64,000 nt of DNA from Bacillus sp. ISL-18 (lineage in GTDB: Bacteria; Bacillota; Bacilli; Bacillales; Cytobacillaceae), in contig NZ_JAGGQG010000005.1 in NCBI RefSeq assembly GCF_018613415.1, positions 87,268 through 151,267 of the forward strand, in the 5' to 3' direction. The position numbers and the translations under genes are program-made. This document shows, piece by piece, positions 43,900 to 53,087 of this stretch. Numbering within the stretch: position 1 is the first letter of the stretch; each line of letters opens with the position of its first letter. A model generated the notes under the pieces. The model was not told where the DNA came from. It saw nothing but the letters and a program-made list of their open reading frames with translations, and did no database searches.

Positions 43900-45023
43900 A
43901 TGGCAGAGAAAAAACGACTTAAAATCGGCGGTATTATAGATGGAGTAGGCTTTAATTACATGGGGTGGCGTCACCCAGATATGCCAGCTAACGCCAGCGA
44001 GAGCATTGATTACTATGTACAAAAAGCTAAAAGGTTAGAAGAAGGAAAGTTTGACATGATTTTTTTAGCTGACGTCAGCCATATTGGGCCGAGGATGATT
44101 CCTCATTATCTCAGTATGTTTGAAGGTGTAAGTATTCTGTCTGCCTTAAGCATGGTGACTCATTCTATTGGGCTTACTGCAACAATTGCCACTTCCTATG
44201 CGGATCCATTCACTGTTGCCCGTCAGATGGCTTCTCTTGATAAAATCAGCAATGGTAGAGCAGGATGGAATGCTGTCACTTCTAATCCAGGAGGATTAGC
44301 GAATTATAGTCGAACACACCTTTCCAAAGCAGACTTGTATCCAATGAAAAAAGAATTTTTAGAGATTGTCAAAGGTCTTTGGGACTCCTATGAGGATGAC
44401 GCTTTTATACGGGATAAAAAAAGCGGCGTATTCTTTGATCCACAAAAAATGCACACTTTAAACTATAGAGGAAACTATTTTTCCGTGGATGGCCCTTTAA
44501 ATATTAGCCGTTCCAGACAAGGAAGACCGGTAATTTTTCAAGCCGGCACCTCTCCAGATTTCATGAATATTGCCTCGAAGCATGCCGACGGTGTATTTAT
44601 TGGTTTTGAAGAGTTAGAGGATGCTAAAGCATTCAGTGAAGAGTTAAGAAGAAGAGTAAGGTTAGAAGGACGTTCGCCTAATGATTTCATGATTATGCCT
44701 TCACATAATCCAATTGTAGGACGGACAGAAAAAGAAGCAGAAGAAAAATTTCAAGAGCTGCAGTCACTCATGCCTATTTATCGAATACCAAAACCGAAAT
44801 TTTTTGGTTCGGCAGAAAAAGTAGCAGATCAAATTCAACACTGGTACGAGGCAGGGGCGATGGATGTATTGCTGATAAGACAGGAGCATCCCTCAGGATT
44901 TGATGACTTGATTTAGTCGTTCCGATTTTACAGGAAAAGGGGATTTTCCGTACGGAATATGAATCAAACACCTTACGCGGTAATTTGGGTTTACCTCATC
45001 CTGAAAATAGATACTCACTTTGA
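43900..45023 (+). pseudogene. LLM-class flavin monooxygenase (NtaA/SnaA type), decayed
   Basis: From ATG 43900 the protein follows the NtaA/SnaA/DszA family (GGIIDGVGFNYMGWRHPDMP, TIATSYADPFTVARQMASLD, GRAGWNAVTS). Two lesions are seen. Between MPIYRIPKPK and FFGSAEKVAD roughly 80-90 residues usual in the family are missing. After HPSGFDDLI a TAG appears, while another frame continues [15 protein letters not shown] to TGA 45023, so there is a frameshift. Such enzymes oxidise sulfur or nitrogen compounds with FMNH2 from a partner reductase, which is not present here. Not functional as read. Confidence 0.82.
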
Positions 45024-45149
45024 AACAATTTCCGGATATAGCCCATGATGGAGTTGCATACTGCCCTTCATGCTTGAATATTTAAACAGACAAGGATTTG
45101 CTAAAAAATAAACGTTTTTAATTAAATTGATTTACAAGGAGATTTATAA

Positions 45150-46586
45150 ATGGAAAATAAATACAATACGCGTGCCATTATGGCAGCGCTGCTTATCTGC
45201 AGTTTCTTCGGCTATCTAAGCGAAACTGCCCTCAATATTGCAATGACTAATTTAATGGAAGTATTCCAAATTTCAGCCGCAACTGTACAGTGGTTAACAA
45301 CCGGGTACATGTTGACTATAGGCATTTTAACGCCAATAAGTGGGTTGTTGTTGCAGATGTTTACTACAAGACAGCTCTTCATAGGTTCGCTCATCAGCTT
45401 AATCGTCGGTACATTGATCGCAGCGCTGGCGTTCAATTTCGGAATGTTAATGTTCGGCCGAGTTTTACAGGCAGTAGGTATTAGCACCTTGATCCCACTC
45501 TTGTTCAATACAATTCTCGTCATATATCCGCCTGAAAAGCGGGGGGCTGCAATGGGGTTAGTCGGGCTTGTTACCATGTTTGCCCCAGCGACTGGACCGA
45601 CCATAGGTGGTCTAGTAATCGGATATTTAACATGGCAGTACATCTTCTGGTTATCACTTCCATTTTTGGTTATAGGGTTGTTGATAGGGTTGAGGTATTT
45701 GGAAAACGTTACGGCTGTCACAAAGCAACGGATTGATTTACTATCTGTGTTATTGTCAACGATTGGATTCGGAGGAGTTGTTTTTGGCTTTAGTCAGGCG
45801 GGCGAAGGATCTGGGGGCTGGGGCAGCCCAGTTGTGATCACTTCAATCATTGTTGGACTCGTCGCGTTGGTGCTGTTCATACTGCGTCAGAACGTTATGA
45901 GTAATCCGATGATGAATCTGAGCGTTTTCAAGTATCCGATGTACGTCGTAGGGCTGATTCTAGTAGCTTTATGCCCGATGATTTTTATGTCGATCATGAT
46001 TATCCTGCCGATGTTTCTACAGACGGGTGCAGGATTGTCTCCGTTCATTGCGGGACTCATGCTTTTGCCGGGCAGTGCGCTTAACGGTCTTCTCTCCCCG
46101 CGTATGGGGCACTTGTTCGATAAATATGGGCCAAAATGGCTCGTTATTCCCGGATTCGTGATCGTTTCAGTCATGTTATGGTTCTTTACTACCCTATCTC
46201 CTGCTTCTTCAGTGGCCTTTATGGTTGCTTTGCATATAGGGCTCTTTATTGGGATAGGCATGATATTTATGCCTGCTCAAACGAACGGACTAAATCAATT
46301 ACCGCCAGAATTATATCCGCACGGTACGGCAGTCTTAAACACACTGCCGCAGGTTACAGGTGCGATTTGAGTAGCTGTAGCTGTCAGTATCCTTACGAGA
46401 GGGATGGGGAAGTATTTGCACGGCTCCTCCGCTCCGGCCAAACAGGCCGAAATGGCAAACGCCATGACGGCGGGATCACAAAACGTATTCTTGTACATGA
46501 TTATCATAGCACTGATTGGCTTGGTCACAGCGTTCTTCATTCGCCGTGTCGTAGTCAACCGCAAAGAGGTGCATGCGCAACATTAA
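45150..46586 (+). pseudogene. MFS multidrug exporter (DHA2 type) with a nonsense codon
   Basis: Membrane transporter of the EmrB/QacA kind, 14 predicted helices. Motif A-like FGRVLQAVG and the family element GPTIGGLVIGYLTWQYIFW are clear. Translation from ATG 45150 stops at TGA 46368 after LPQVTGAI, but the frame continues VAVAVSILTRGMGKYLHG to TAA 46586 with the last helix intact. One change, GGA to TGA, explains it. Without the final 72 residues the pump would lack its last helix. It probably exported a toxic compound under the ArsR-type regulator. Confidence 0.85.
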
Positions 46587-46950
46587 TGTTTTGTCAGCGA
46601 ATCCCTTATCGGTGTCTATGAAGAACGTTCACACTAAAATGGAAGGAAAAATTGGGTGCCGGTTGGAATTTTATGAGCTGGTGTCATCCGGATATGCCCA
46701 TTGTGCCCTTTGTCCGTTGCTAATATATTCGTTACATTGCTTCAAGGATCTATAATTTCCAAGGGTCTATTCATCATACATAATATCTGTTTTATAGAAT
46801 TATTCATCAAATTTATGGCAAGGTGTTGATATAAAGGGTACAATATAGAAGAATGTTCCTAGATTATTCATAAATTATACTCGAATAGATGGTCAAATTA
46901 ATTTGACGTGGAATTTAGGGGAAAATAAATTTTAAAGGAGTACGATCTTA
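46587..46950. other. Intergenic DNA without recognised gene
   Basis: Short open frames only, none with a convincing start. AAAGGAG at 46936 belongs to the broken mini-gene at 46951. Confidence 0.4.
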
Positions 46951-47104
46951 TTACAGATAAACACCAAATTGATGAGATGATTAATGAAGGACTAGGTGCT
47001 GGAAAAATTGATGATACCAAAGATGAAAAGCAGTAGAATATCCATTGTTAAAAAAGAGTACAGAGCCAAAGAAAGATAAAAGGGATTCCATGACCGAATT
47101 TAGA
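46951..47104 (+). pseudogene. Small gene with ATT in start position and a frameshift
   Basis: After AAAGGAG the frame reads (I)TDKHQIDEMINEGLGAGKID with ATT where ATG is expected, and stops after DEKQ. One added G would continue into VEYPLLKKSTEPKKDKRDSM and end TEFR. A small acidic protein upstream of dps that has lost its start and frame is the simplest reading; family not named. Confidence 0.4.
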
Positions 47105-47207
47105 TGATGTTCAGGAGATGGGTAATATGAAAACGAAAAAAGAACTTAAAAAAGAGGGGCTAACCTCTGATCCAATTGGGAAATATACCATTACAGGAGG
47201 AGATAGA

Positions 47208-47645
47208 ATGTCTGTTGAATTGATTCAATCTGTTAACAAACAAGTGGCAGCCTGGACAGTACTTTACACGAAATTACATAATTACCATTGGTATATAAAA
47301 GGACCGCATTTCTTTACTCTGCATGCAAAATTTGAAGAGTTGTATAATGAAGCTGCAATGGTTATTGATGAATTTGCAGAACGAATTCTTGCGTTAGAAG
47401 GAAAACCTGTTGGAACGTTGAAAGAGTGTTTAGAGCTCTCATATATTGAGGAAGCATCAGGTGGTGAGAATGAAGAAGATATGGTACGAATACTAAGTGG
47501 CGACTTAGCGAAAATTGTTGATGAGCTACAAGCAGCTATTACTCTTGCTGAAGAGGCAGATGACGAAGGCACAGCCGACATGCTACTAGGAATTAAAAAA
47601 AGTGTAAGTAAGCATTTATGGATGTTCAAAGCATATCTAGGATAA
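47208..47645 (+). CDS. dps: Dps-family ferritin-like protein
   Basis: 145 aa from ATG 47208, with AGGAGG seven bases upstream, the family's normal length; the frame is open upstream to ATG 47118/47127, which would add 27-30 unusual residues (a KTKKELKKEG leader). Ferroxidase-site residues appear as LHNYHWYIKGPHFFTLH and DEFAERILALEGKP. Dps oxidises Fe(II) with peroxide, stores iron and protects DNA. The neighbouring truncated mini-gene and its own strong terminator suggest a stress-induced unit. Confidence 0.93.
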   Translation: MSVELIQSVNKQVAAWTVLYTKLHNYHWYIKGPHFFTLHAKFEELYNEAAMVIDEFAERILALEGKPVGTLKECLELSYIEEASGGENEEDMVRILSGDLAKIVDELQAAITLAEEADDEGTADMLLGIKKSVSKHLWMFKAYLG

Positions 47646-47692
47646 AAAAAGAACCACAAACGAATCAAATTCGTTTGTGGTTCTTTTTTTCC
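47644..47692 (+). terminator. Strong terminator after dps
   Basis: AAAAAAAGAACCACAAACGA pairs with TCGTTTGTGGTTCTTTTTTT over a tiny loop; it probably works in both directions. Confidence 0.9.
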
Positions 47693-47763
47693 GATAATTA
47701 ACTTTTATGTTAACTAGAAATATATAAGGTATTCTTTATGGGAAATTAGGCTCTTTTTATGTT

Positions 47764-47797
47764 CTTAACGTTGTAAATCCGCGTTTACAACGTTAAG
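47764..47797. repeat. Perfect inverted repeat before the resolvase gene
   Basis: CTTAACGTTGTAAA and TTTACAACGTTAAG, 14-base arms with a TCCGCG spacer. Could be part of a res region, a transposon end or a regulator site. Confidence 0.55.
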
Positions 47798-47810
47798 CCA
47801 GAAACTCTTG

Positions 47811-47892
47811 TATCAATAGGGTACACCCTATTGATAAGTTTTTGGTTCCTTGATATTATTAGCTTGATAGACTCTCAATAACACCTATCAAA
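47811..47892. other. Probable res site of the truncated resolvase
   Basis: Site I-like palindrome: TATCAATAGGGT and ACCCTATTGATA around a central AC (47811-47836). Further arms follow (TTGATAG ... CTATCAA, 47874-47893). Serine resolvases bind such 12-base inverted arms just upstream of their own gene, as here. Confidence 0.55.
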
Positions 47893-47917
47893 AATACATA
47901 TTAAAAGAGGCCGAAAA

Positions 47918-48313
47918 ATGATTTATGGATATGCTCGGGTAAGTACACAAGACCAAAACCTTGATACCCAAATTGAACAACTTACAAAATTTGGAGTAGA
48001 CGAAATTGTTAAGGAGAAAATCAGTGGTGTTTCTAAACAGAAGCAACAATTGGATGAACTCCTTTCCAAAATTGATACTGGCGATACATTAGTTGTGACT
48101 CGAATGGATCGTCTTGGACGAAATACGGTTCAGTTACTGCAACTAGTTGAACAACTTCGTGAAAGGAACATTCTGTGGTTTCAAAACAATTTTCTAATTT
48201 CAGTATGTTCTAAATTCACATTAAATATTTTACATGCACCCGGACAACGTATGGTTTATAATTTAAGCAACACCACCAAACGGTCAGCAAGGAGGGTTTA
48301 TTTTGAAGGATAA
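47918..48313 (+). pseudogene. Serine resolvase, C-terminally truncated
   Basis: The N-terminal catalytic domain is intact: MIYGYARVSTQDQNLDTQ with the nucleophile Ser, GVDEIVKEKISGVSK and VVTRMDRLGRNT. Homology stops after LVEQLRERNI (about residue 88, base 48180); the following codons are unrelated and run to a chance stop. The missing C-terminal HTH could be on a fragment like 56746-56892, though there is no proof that the two were once one gene. It cannot bind DNA normally as read. The break point is 15-20 bases before the Ter-like site of the rtp homologue. Confidence 0.82.
48192..48220 (+). promoter_or_regulatory. Ter-like site upstream of the RTP homologue
   Basis: Reads TTCTAATTTCA, then GTATGTTCTAAATTCACA. 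The segments CTAAT, TATGT and CYAAAT with their spacing match the Bacillus subtilis Ter consensus as I remember it (CTAA ... CTATGTACYAAAT). In B. subtilis two Ter sites lie right before rtp and regulate it. About 85 bases separate this one from the gene. Confidence 0.5.
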
Positions 48314-48701
48314 TGTAATGAAAGAAAAAGAGGTAAAATCACGCAACAGAGATAACTTTTTAATCAAGCAACGTGCGTTTATAAAGCTGTATTTACTCTC
48401 GTGGATAATCGAGCAGAGGGGACCATACGGCCAAGAGATGTTGGATGATTTTTATAAAACATTTAAACACTTTGATTATAAGCCCAACCATTCTGAAGTT
48501 TACAAAGGATTGCACGAACTGCTGGATGATGGAATCATCACAAGGTCTCGGATTATAAAAGAGGGCTCTAAGCGCCAAGAGCTTAAAGTATATGAAATTG
48601 CCAATAAGGATGAAGCTAGACGGTATAAGAAGCAAGTCAAAGAAGATTTAGACCGCAGCATAGGCCTTTTAAATAAAGCAGTTAGAGATAATTATGTATA
48701 A
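48303..48701 (+). CDS. rtp: Replication terminator protein (RTP) homologue
   Basis: 132 aa. Strong resemblance to B. subtilis RTP through its whole length: NFLIKQRAFIKLYLL, then PNHSEVYKGLHELLDDGI and the dimerisation helix RYKKQVKEDLDRSIGLLNKA. RTP dimers bind Ter sites and stop replication forks in one direction by blocking the helicase. Start TTG 48303 is six bases after AAGGAGGG; ATG 48318 is too far. Its presence in accessory DNA, next to a Ter-like site and just after a truncated resolvase, suggests it came as a small module. It could arrest plasmid replication, or act only as a repressor. Confidence 0.85.
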   Translation: MKDNVMKEKEVKSRNRDNFLIKQRAFIKLYLLSWIIEQRGPYGQEMLDDFYKTFKHFDYKPNHSEVYKGLHELLDDGIITRSRIIKEGSKRQELKVYEIANKDEARRYKKQVKEDLDRSIGLLNKAVRDNYV

Positions 48702-49030
48702 ACTCATATTTTCGCAAAATTAGGCCCTCCATACGATACCTTATCGAAGCTCAAGTCGATAATAGTCCAAATGAAGTCATAGTTACAGGCAACAGAGAAA
48801 CGTTTTTACATCGTTATTAAAGAAGTAATATCAATGGCATGAAGGCCCCAAGTACGCACAGTCCAAGAAAAAAATTGATGGATTTGTTGCTTTTTTAGTT
48901 GCTCATTAAATATTGAGTTAGTAAGTCCGCAGGGCACTTTAATGATGAAGATATTAAATTCTCTAATTAATCATCTATTGAAACTGGAAAAGCACTTTAA
49001 TGCATATAAATCCCACCTAGACCAATAATT

Positions 49031-49160
49031 GGAATAATTTGACCTCGCTGTAAAACAACTCGAATTTGCTGGGAAACTAGGTGAGTCAGGACATTTAAGT
49101 GGATTCTCTCAGGGGATCTCTCTATTACGTCATTCGGGATACAAAAATGATATTTAAAGA
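49031..49160 (+). pseudogene. IS110-type transposase fragment
   Basis: LLGKLGESGHLSGFSQGISL followed by LRHSGY parallels GILGEAGDLSGFSHGNSLLR plus HAGLH of copy A. Only about 35 codons remain. 48702-49030 has no other recognisable feature. Confidence 0.6.
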
Positions 49161-49272
49161 ATCATTAATAGGAGCTTTTTTCTAATTAAAATTATTTTAT
49201 TTAAAGGTTGTCCAATCCCTTTCGATATATCGGCATAGTATGTAATATTACAAACACTAAGAAGGGATGAAG

Positions 49273-49416
49273 ATGAATTTGTTAAATAGGTTTTTTAAAA
49301 TAGGAGTGGGTTCTAATTTTGTTGTATTTCTTGCTATGATGCTTCTCCCTGTTTTTATTGTTACTGATCAATTAGATGTATTTGAGAGAATCATTTCCTA
49401 TATTTCAGAAAAATAA
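49273..49416 (+). CDS. Small single-pass membrane protein (47 aa)
   Basis: MNLLNRFFKIGVG then a hydrophobic helix (FVVFLAMMLLPVFIV) and a short polar end (QLDVFERIISYISEK). GGGATG-type ribosome binding site before ATG 49273 and a hairpin terminator right after the stop. The gene boundaries look real. Length and layout fit small stress or toxin-like membrane peptides; no family recognised. Confidence 0.55.
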   Translation: MNLLNRFFKIGVGSNFVVFLAMMLLPVFIVTDQLDVFERIISYISEK

Positions 49417-49440
49417 AGCTGCCTACTAATGGGCAACTTT
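49414..49440 (+). terminator. Terminator of the 47-aa gene
   Basis: AAGCTGCC pairs with GGGCAACTT (one mismatch), followed by TTTTTG. Confidence 0.65.
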
Positions 49441-49845
49441 TTGTTTTATAATCATTTGTATTTGATTTTGGCTTTTTATCTTATTCCACAAACCATTAGT
49501 TTAGTCGAATAAGCACGATAAAAAAGAGGAAGACTTTTAATTAAACGTCTTTTTAAACAACCATCGCAGTTTTTTGTATAATGCATAGAATTAGTTCCCA
49601 ATTGAATGAACATCAGGTTCTTAGACGAGTAAACATTAATATAGGCTATCAACCTAAAATTTTCGTATTATGTTAAGAAGAGAGGCTTTTCACCAATCTA
49701 ATCAAACGTTTAATTAAATGACAAAAAATTTGCTCACTATCCGTATAAAATCCTTACGTAGCAGGCTCTATGGCAAAACTAATCAAACGATTAATTAGAT
49801 TTTTTGAAATTTATTTTGTTGGGATTTGTCGGGTTCTTCGCTAAA

Positions 49846-50127
49846 TTAATAATAATAAAATACCTTTTCAGATTGTCCGTTAATGTCCGAATAACGATCA
49901 AATGGAGGAAAGGGTTCACCTTCGCCTTCCTTAAGAAAAATTTTTAACCTTGGCATCCAATTATTTTTCTCTCTCTCAATGAGGTGCTCAATCACTTCAG
50001 TGACATTCCATGTTCCTTCACCCTCATTACAGAGCAACCATCCTTCAGATAAATCTGATAAAAAATACTCTATTGATTGTGGTGTTCGCTCAAGAACCTC
50101 TGTAGCTTCTTTCATATAAAAATGCAT
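49846..50127 (-). pseudogene. DinB-family protein, C-terminally truncated
   Basis: The N-terminal 85 residues follow the Bacillus DinB/DUF664 pattern (EVLERTPQSIEYFLSDL, EGTWNVTEVIEHLIEREKNNW, PFPPFDRYSD). The frame ends after 93 codons, where members have about 160-170, in a low-complexity FYYY. The four-helix bundle and the metal-binding His of the second half are missing. Start ATG 50127 with AGAGGAG upstream is good, so this is a once-functional gene cut by a rearrangement. The family includes thiol-dependent transferases. Confidence 0.75.
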
Positions 50128-50206
50128 ATTTTAGCTCCTCTCTGTGAATAATTGTTTTATTTGAAAGGGCTCCTCCGACCAACCGTTTAGGAAACTGTGG
50201 GTTAGG

Positions 50207-51319
50207 TTATTGTTTCTCTCTTCGTTTATCTAGAGCTTCCGCAGCAAGTCTCGCTTTTTCTCTCGTGGTATTAATGTAAAGCAAAGAAATATCCGATGAC
50301 GTATGCCCAAGTTGAGACATAATCAAAGGAATATCACCATTGGTTTGTTCTGCGAGGTTGGTAGCGTAAGTATGTCTTAGTTTATGAGGTGACATCCTTT
50401 TGTCAAAGGCTTTAGTATATTTGTAAACAATGTCCTCAATGGCTCGATTAGTTAGGGGTTTAGGTTCATTATTGTATAACTTTACATATACAAACTCATT
50501 TTCCCCGTTTCTAGCCTTATATCTTCCATTTCTGATGGAAAGATAGTTTTTTAGGTCCTGAATGCTAGAAGGAGTGACTGATACCGTATCTTTTTTATTT
50601 CCTTTCCGTATAACACTGATCTCTTTGGAAGAAAAATCAATATCTTTAATTCTTAAATTTGATAATTCATTTACCCGAATTCCAGTTCCTAAAAAAAGAG
50701 AGAGGATACTAATATTTCGTTCTCGATCACGTTTAAAATACTTAAGTTGAGAAGGGGAGAGGGAACTCTCATATTCACCCTTAATATAATCAAGGAATTC
50801 TAGATCCTTATCACCAATAAAAATCTTATCTGATAGTTGTTTCGCTCGCTCATTAAACGTCTGTTTTACTTTGGTTACTTCAATTTTCTGCATAACATTC
50901 CTGTGGAAATAGGGTTCATTATTTGCTACTTCCGCTTCAATTGTCAGGTATTTAAACAAGGAGCGGAGGGAGGACTTATGACGGTTTACTGTCTTAGCAT
51001 CGACTTGTTTCGTTTCATCATCAGTTTGTGATACTTTATATTTTTTCCTCGATAAAAACTTAAAATAATTTCTAGCTTCATCCAAAGAAAGAGTTGCTAG
51101 TGTATCTGTTGGGATATCCTTAATTTGATCACACTTAACAATCCCTTCGGTTATTAACCAACGAAAGAAATCACGAAAATCTCTAACGTAATTAAAGAGC
51201 GTAAGGGGGGAGCGGATGTCTTGTTTAGCATCCACGTATTCCACCACGTAATTAGGCATTTCTTTAAGCAAGATTTCTAATTGGTTTTCGTATTGTTCAT
51301 GTTGTTTGGAAATTGCCAT
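50207..51319 (-). CDS. xerS: XerS-like tyrosine recombinase
   Basis: 370 aa from ATG 51319 (GAGGTG six bases upstream). Similar along its length to XerS, the single-subunit dimer-resolution recombinase of streptococci: MPNYVVEYVDAKQDIRSPLT, SLRSLFKYLTIEAE with PYFHRNVMQKIE, and the catalytic set R in GTGIRVNEL, HKLRHTYA, LGHTSSD and the Tyr in LLYINTT. XerS acts alone at difSL, which lies beside its gene. Here a dif-like site is 47 bases upstream (51366-51393). Likely role: plasmid or chromosome dimer resolution, possibly module exchange at the dif-like sites. Confidence 0.85.
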   Translation of the reverse strand: MAISKQHEQYENQLEILLKEMPNYVVEYVDAKQDIRSPLTLFNYVRDFRDFFRWLITEGIVKCDQIKDIPTDTLATLSLDEARNYFKFLSRKKYKVSQTDDETKQVDAKTVNRHKSSLRSLFKYLTIEAEVANNEPYFHRNVMQKIEVTKVKQTFNERAKQLSDKIFIGDKDLEFLDYIKGEYESSLSPSQLKYFKRDRERNISILSLFLGTGIRVNELSNLRIKDIDFSSKEISVIRKGNKKDTVSVTPSSIQDLKNYLSIRNGRYKARNGENEFVYVKLYNNEPKPLTNRAIEDIVYKYTKAFDKRMSPHKLRHTYATNLAEQTNGDIPLIMSQLGHTSSDISLLYINTTREKARLAAEALDKRREKQ

Positions 51320-51365
51320 GCAAAACACCTCTGTAAAATATATTATACTTTCATTATAGAATGAA

Positions 51366-51393
51366 TGTTCGTATAATACAATTTTTACGAATA
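51366..51393 (+). other. dif-like site (site 2), 47 bases before xerS
   Basis: Arms TGTTCGTATAA and TTTTACGAATA around TACAAT. Reverse-complemented it reads TATTCGTAAAA ... TTATACGAACA, whose left arm is identical to the site at 52287. Opposite orientation to that site. Confidence 0.6.
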
Positions 51394-51424
51394 ATAGTTT
51401 ACATAATTTTATTATGGTTACTCA

Positions 51425-51829
51425 CTAATATAAAATTATGGTTTTAGTGAACTGCATAAAGTCAACTAAGTGAACTTCAAGTATCTTTTGTAAAATCGTT
51501 AAGTTAATTTCTTGATAATCATGAACGGCTATATTTCGAAAGCCTATCATGGCCCTCATCTTCTTAGAGAGTGAAGGGGGTATAATACCGTGTTCTTCTA
51601 TTAATGAAAAGGCATCACGGCTATTTTGGGGAAGCCCAAATTTTTTCTCTGCTACAATATGCATTGCAAGATCAATACTAGCTTCACATGCTCTCTGAAG
51701 GTTAAGAATAATAGAATCTTGTTTTGTGTAATTTTGTAAATTACTTGGATTATTATCGTACTCTTCATGAATTCGCTTAATGCAGCGTTCAATAATACTT
51801 ACCTTGTTCAATATAATATCATTTTTCAT
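51425..51829 (-). CDS. hepT: HepT-like toxin (HEPN ribonuclease)
   Basis: 134 aa HEPN-fold protein of the HepT/DUF86 kind. The RNase motif R-x4-6-H is seen as RNIAVHDY near residue 108, where the Tyr is the residue modified by MntA in studied systems. The N-terminal part is helical (RCIKRIHEEYDNNPSNLQNY). ATG 51829 overlaps the end of mntA (ATGAAAAATGA), so it is translated after the antitoxin. HepT cleaves RNA or tRNA ends until AMPylated. The pair lies between two inverted dif-like sites. Confidence 0.85.
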   Translation of the reverse strand: MKNDIILNKVSIIERCIKRIHEEYDNNPSNLQNYTKQDSIILNLQRACEASIDLAMHIVAEKKFGLPQNSRDAFSLIEEHGIIPPSLSKKMRAMIGFRNIAVHDYQEINLTILQKILEVHLVDFMQFTKTIILY

Positions 51830-52226
51830 ACACAGACCCGCTTTCATCAATTCTTTTCAATACAGGAAAACGCTCTTCGTTCAGTTTTGTATACATTTTC
51901 AGGGTTTTTAGTTCAAATTGTTGTCTTTTTTGATCATCTATACAGTAGATCACCTTTCCAGTATGTATAATCTGTGCCTGGAACACCGTACTTGCTTGAT
52001 TTAGGTCTATTAGATCAACATCTCGACCAAGCCTTGCTGCTAGTTCTTGAGATAACATAAATATTTCATACTTATCTAAGACCTTATTATCACTAAGATA
52101 TGCAATATCAATATCACTTTCATTATGGAATGTTCCTTTGACCCTTGATCCGAATAAAACGATTAAGAAGGGGGAGAGGTTCTCATTCAATACATCTAAA
52201 ATAATTTGTTCCAAATTTGTACTCAA
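51819..52226 (-). CDS. mntA: MntA-like antitoxin (minimal nucleotidyltransferase)
   Basis: 135 aa. GSRVKGTFHNESDIDIAYL at about 26-44 is the GSx(10)DxD signature of minimal nucleotidyltransferases. A later DVDLIDLNQAS provides the third acidic residue. MntA transfers AMP groups to the HepT tyrosine and thus neutralises it. First gene of the bicistron, start ATG 52226. The promoter region contains the dif-like site 52287-52314, so expression and module boundary may overlap. Confidence 0.88.
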   Translation of the reverse strand: MSTNLEQIILDVLNENLSPFLIVLFGSRVKGTFHNESDIDIAYLSDNKVLDKYEIFMLSQELAARLGRDVDLIDLNQASTVFQAQIIHTGKVIYCIDDQKRQQFELKTLKMYTKLNEERFPVLKRIDESGSVYEK

Positions 52227-52286
52227 TGTCCAAAAACCTCCATAATTTTTCTTTTATTATAACAGATGTTCCTGTAATTATTCAAC

Positions 52287-52314
52287 TATTCGTAAAATTT
52301 ATATTATACGAATA
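52287..52314 (-). other. dif-like site (site 3), before mntA
   Basis: Arms TATTCGTAAAA and TTATACGAATA around TTTATA. With 51366-51393 (inverted) it brackets the toxin-antitoxin pair. The next two bases GT plus AT are shared with site 54288. Confidence 0.6.
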
Positions 52315-52454
52315 GTATATATTATAAGTTACCTTCCCTCCAAGTACTAAATTCGCAAACATATCTTACAAAACGTGCAAGAATATATATTGTTTATTAA
52401 ACTCTAGAGTGCGATAATGGCTATTTTTTCTCACTCTTATTACATAGCTATTTA

Positions 52455-52767
52455 TTTCATTATTAAATCTTGAATCCAGTTTAATAGATTAGCGAATCCC
52501 TCTTCATTATTTCCAAATGAAATAGTCTCACCAACTACAATTCCACGAAAGTTAACTGCTCGTGCAAAGTGAAATTTTTGAGCAATATCCACACCAACAA
52601 TTAGATGTATCGGAAATTCTTTCTATTAGTTGATTTTGTATTTCTTGCATTTTAAAATTTAAAGAAGGGCTTCCTACTTAAGACTCTGAGTTAGATTGGA
52701 CTCTATACTCGTATCTTACTGAGGGGCTCTATTTTTTTAAAAGCTGATATTTAACGGATCTACAGGA
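52455..52767 (-). pseudogene. IS110-type element, 5' fragment
   Basis: Minus-strand homology to copy A from its start TCCTGTAGA (52762-52767) through the leader (CCTCAGTAAGATACGAGTAT) to the first 65 codons (VGVDIAQKFHFARAVNFRG), with small indels. The flank reads GGGCAGTTTAGCAT, again a piece of the cassette-type repeat followed by AGCAT at the junction. Confidence 0.75.
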
Positions 52768-52928
52768 ATGCTAAACTGCCCGTTTTTTTCAATCCCTTCG
52801 CATTTACTACACAATTTATCCGTATTGCGAATTAACCTTTATAATTAAATTTTTTGTTTATCAAACCCTTTCAAGGGTAATTAAAATGATTCATAATTAT
52901 TACATATCATTGAGAAAAGGAGCGTAAC

Positions 52929-53087
52929 ATGATTCCAATTGAATTAATTTGCAGTGAACTTAAACGATTAACAGACGATTATTATAAATGTGACAACATT
53001 GAAATCAGAAAACTAATACAAAATGATATGAAACTTTTAAGTTATGCCCTTTTTGTTTCAGATCTCCCTGATGAAATAGATACCTAA
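52929..53087 (+). CDS. Small hypothetical protein (52 aa)
   Basis: Starts MIPIELICSE, AAAGGAG eight bases before ATG 52929. Soluble, leucine-rich helices (ICSELKRLTDDYYK, IRKLIQNDMKLLSYALF), acidic end. No family recognised. The opposite-strand frame 53058-53258 overlaps its end and lacks a good start, so this strand is preferred. Confidence 0.5.
   Translation: MIPIELICSELKRLTDDYYKCDNIEIRKLIQNDMKLLSYALFVSDLPDEIDT

Noticed and set aside
46840..46880. Dif-like sequence around TTATACTCGAATAG
   Set aside because: Only one arm is similar, with an insertion; no partner arm at the right distance.
48181..48313. The last 45 codons of the truncated resolvase as a novel domain
   Set aside because: They translate non-coding sequence including the Ter-like site; no domain-like pattern.
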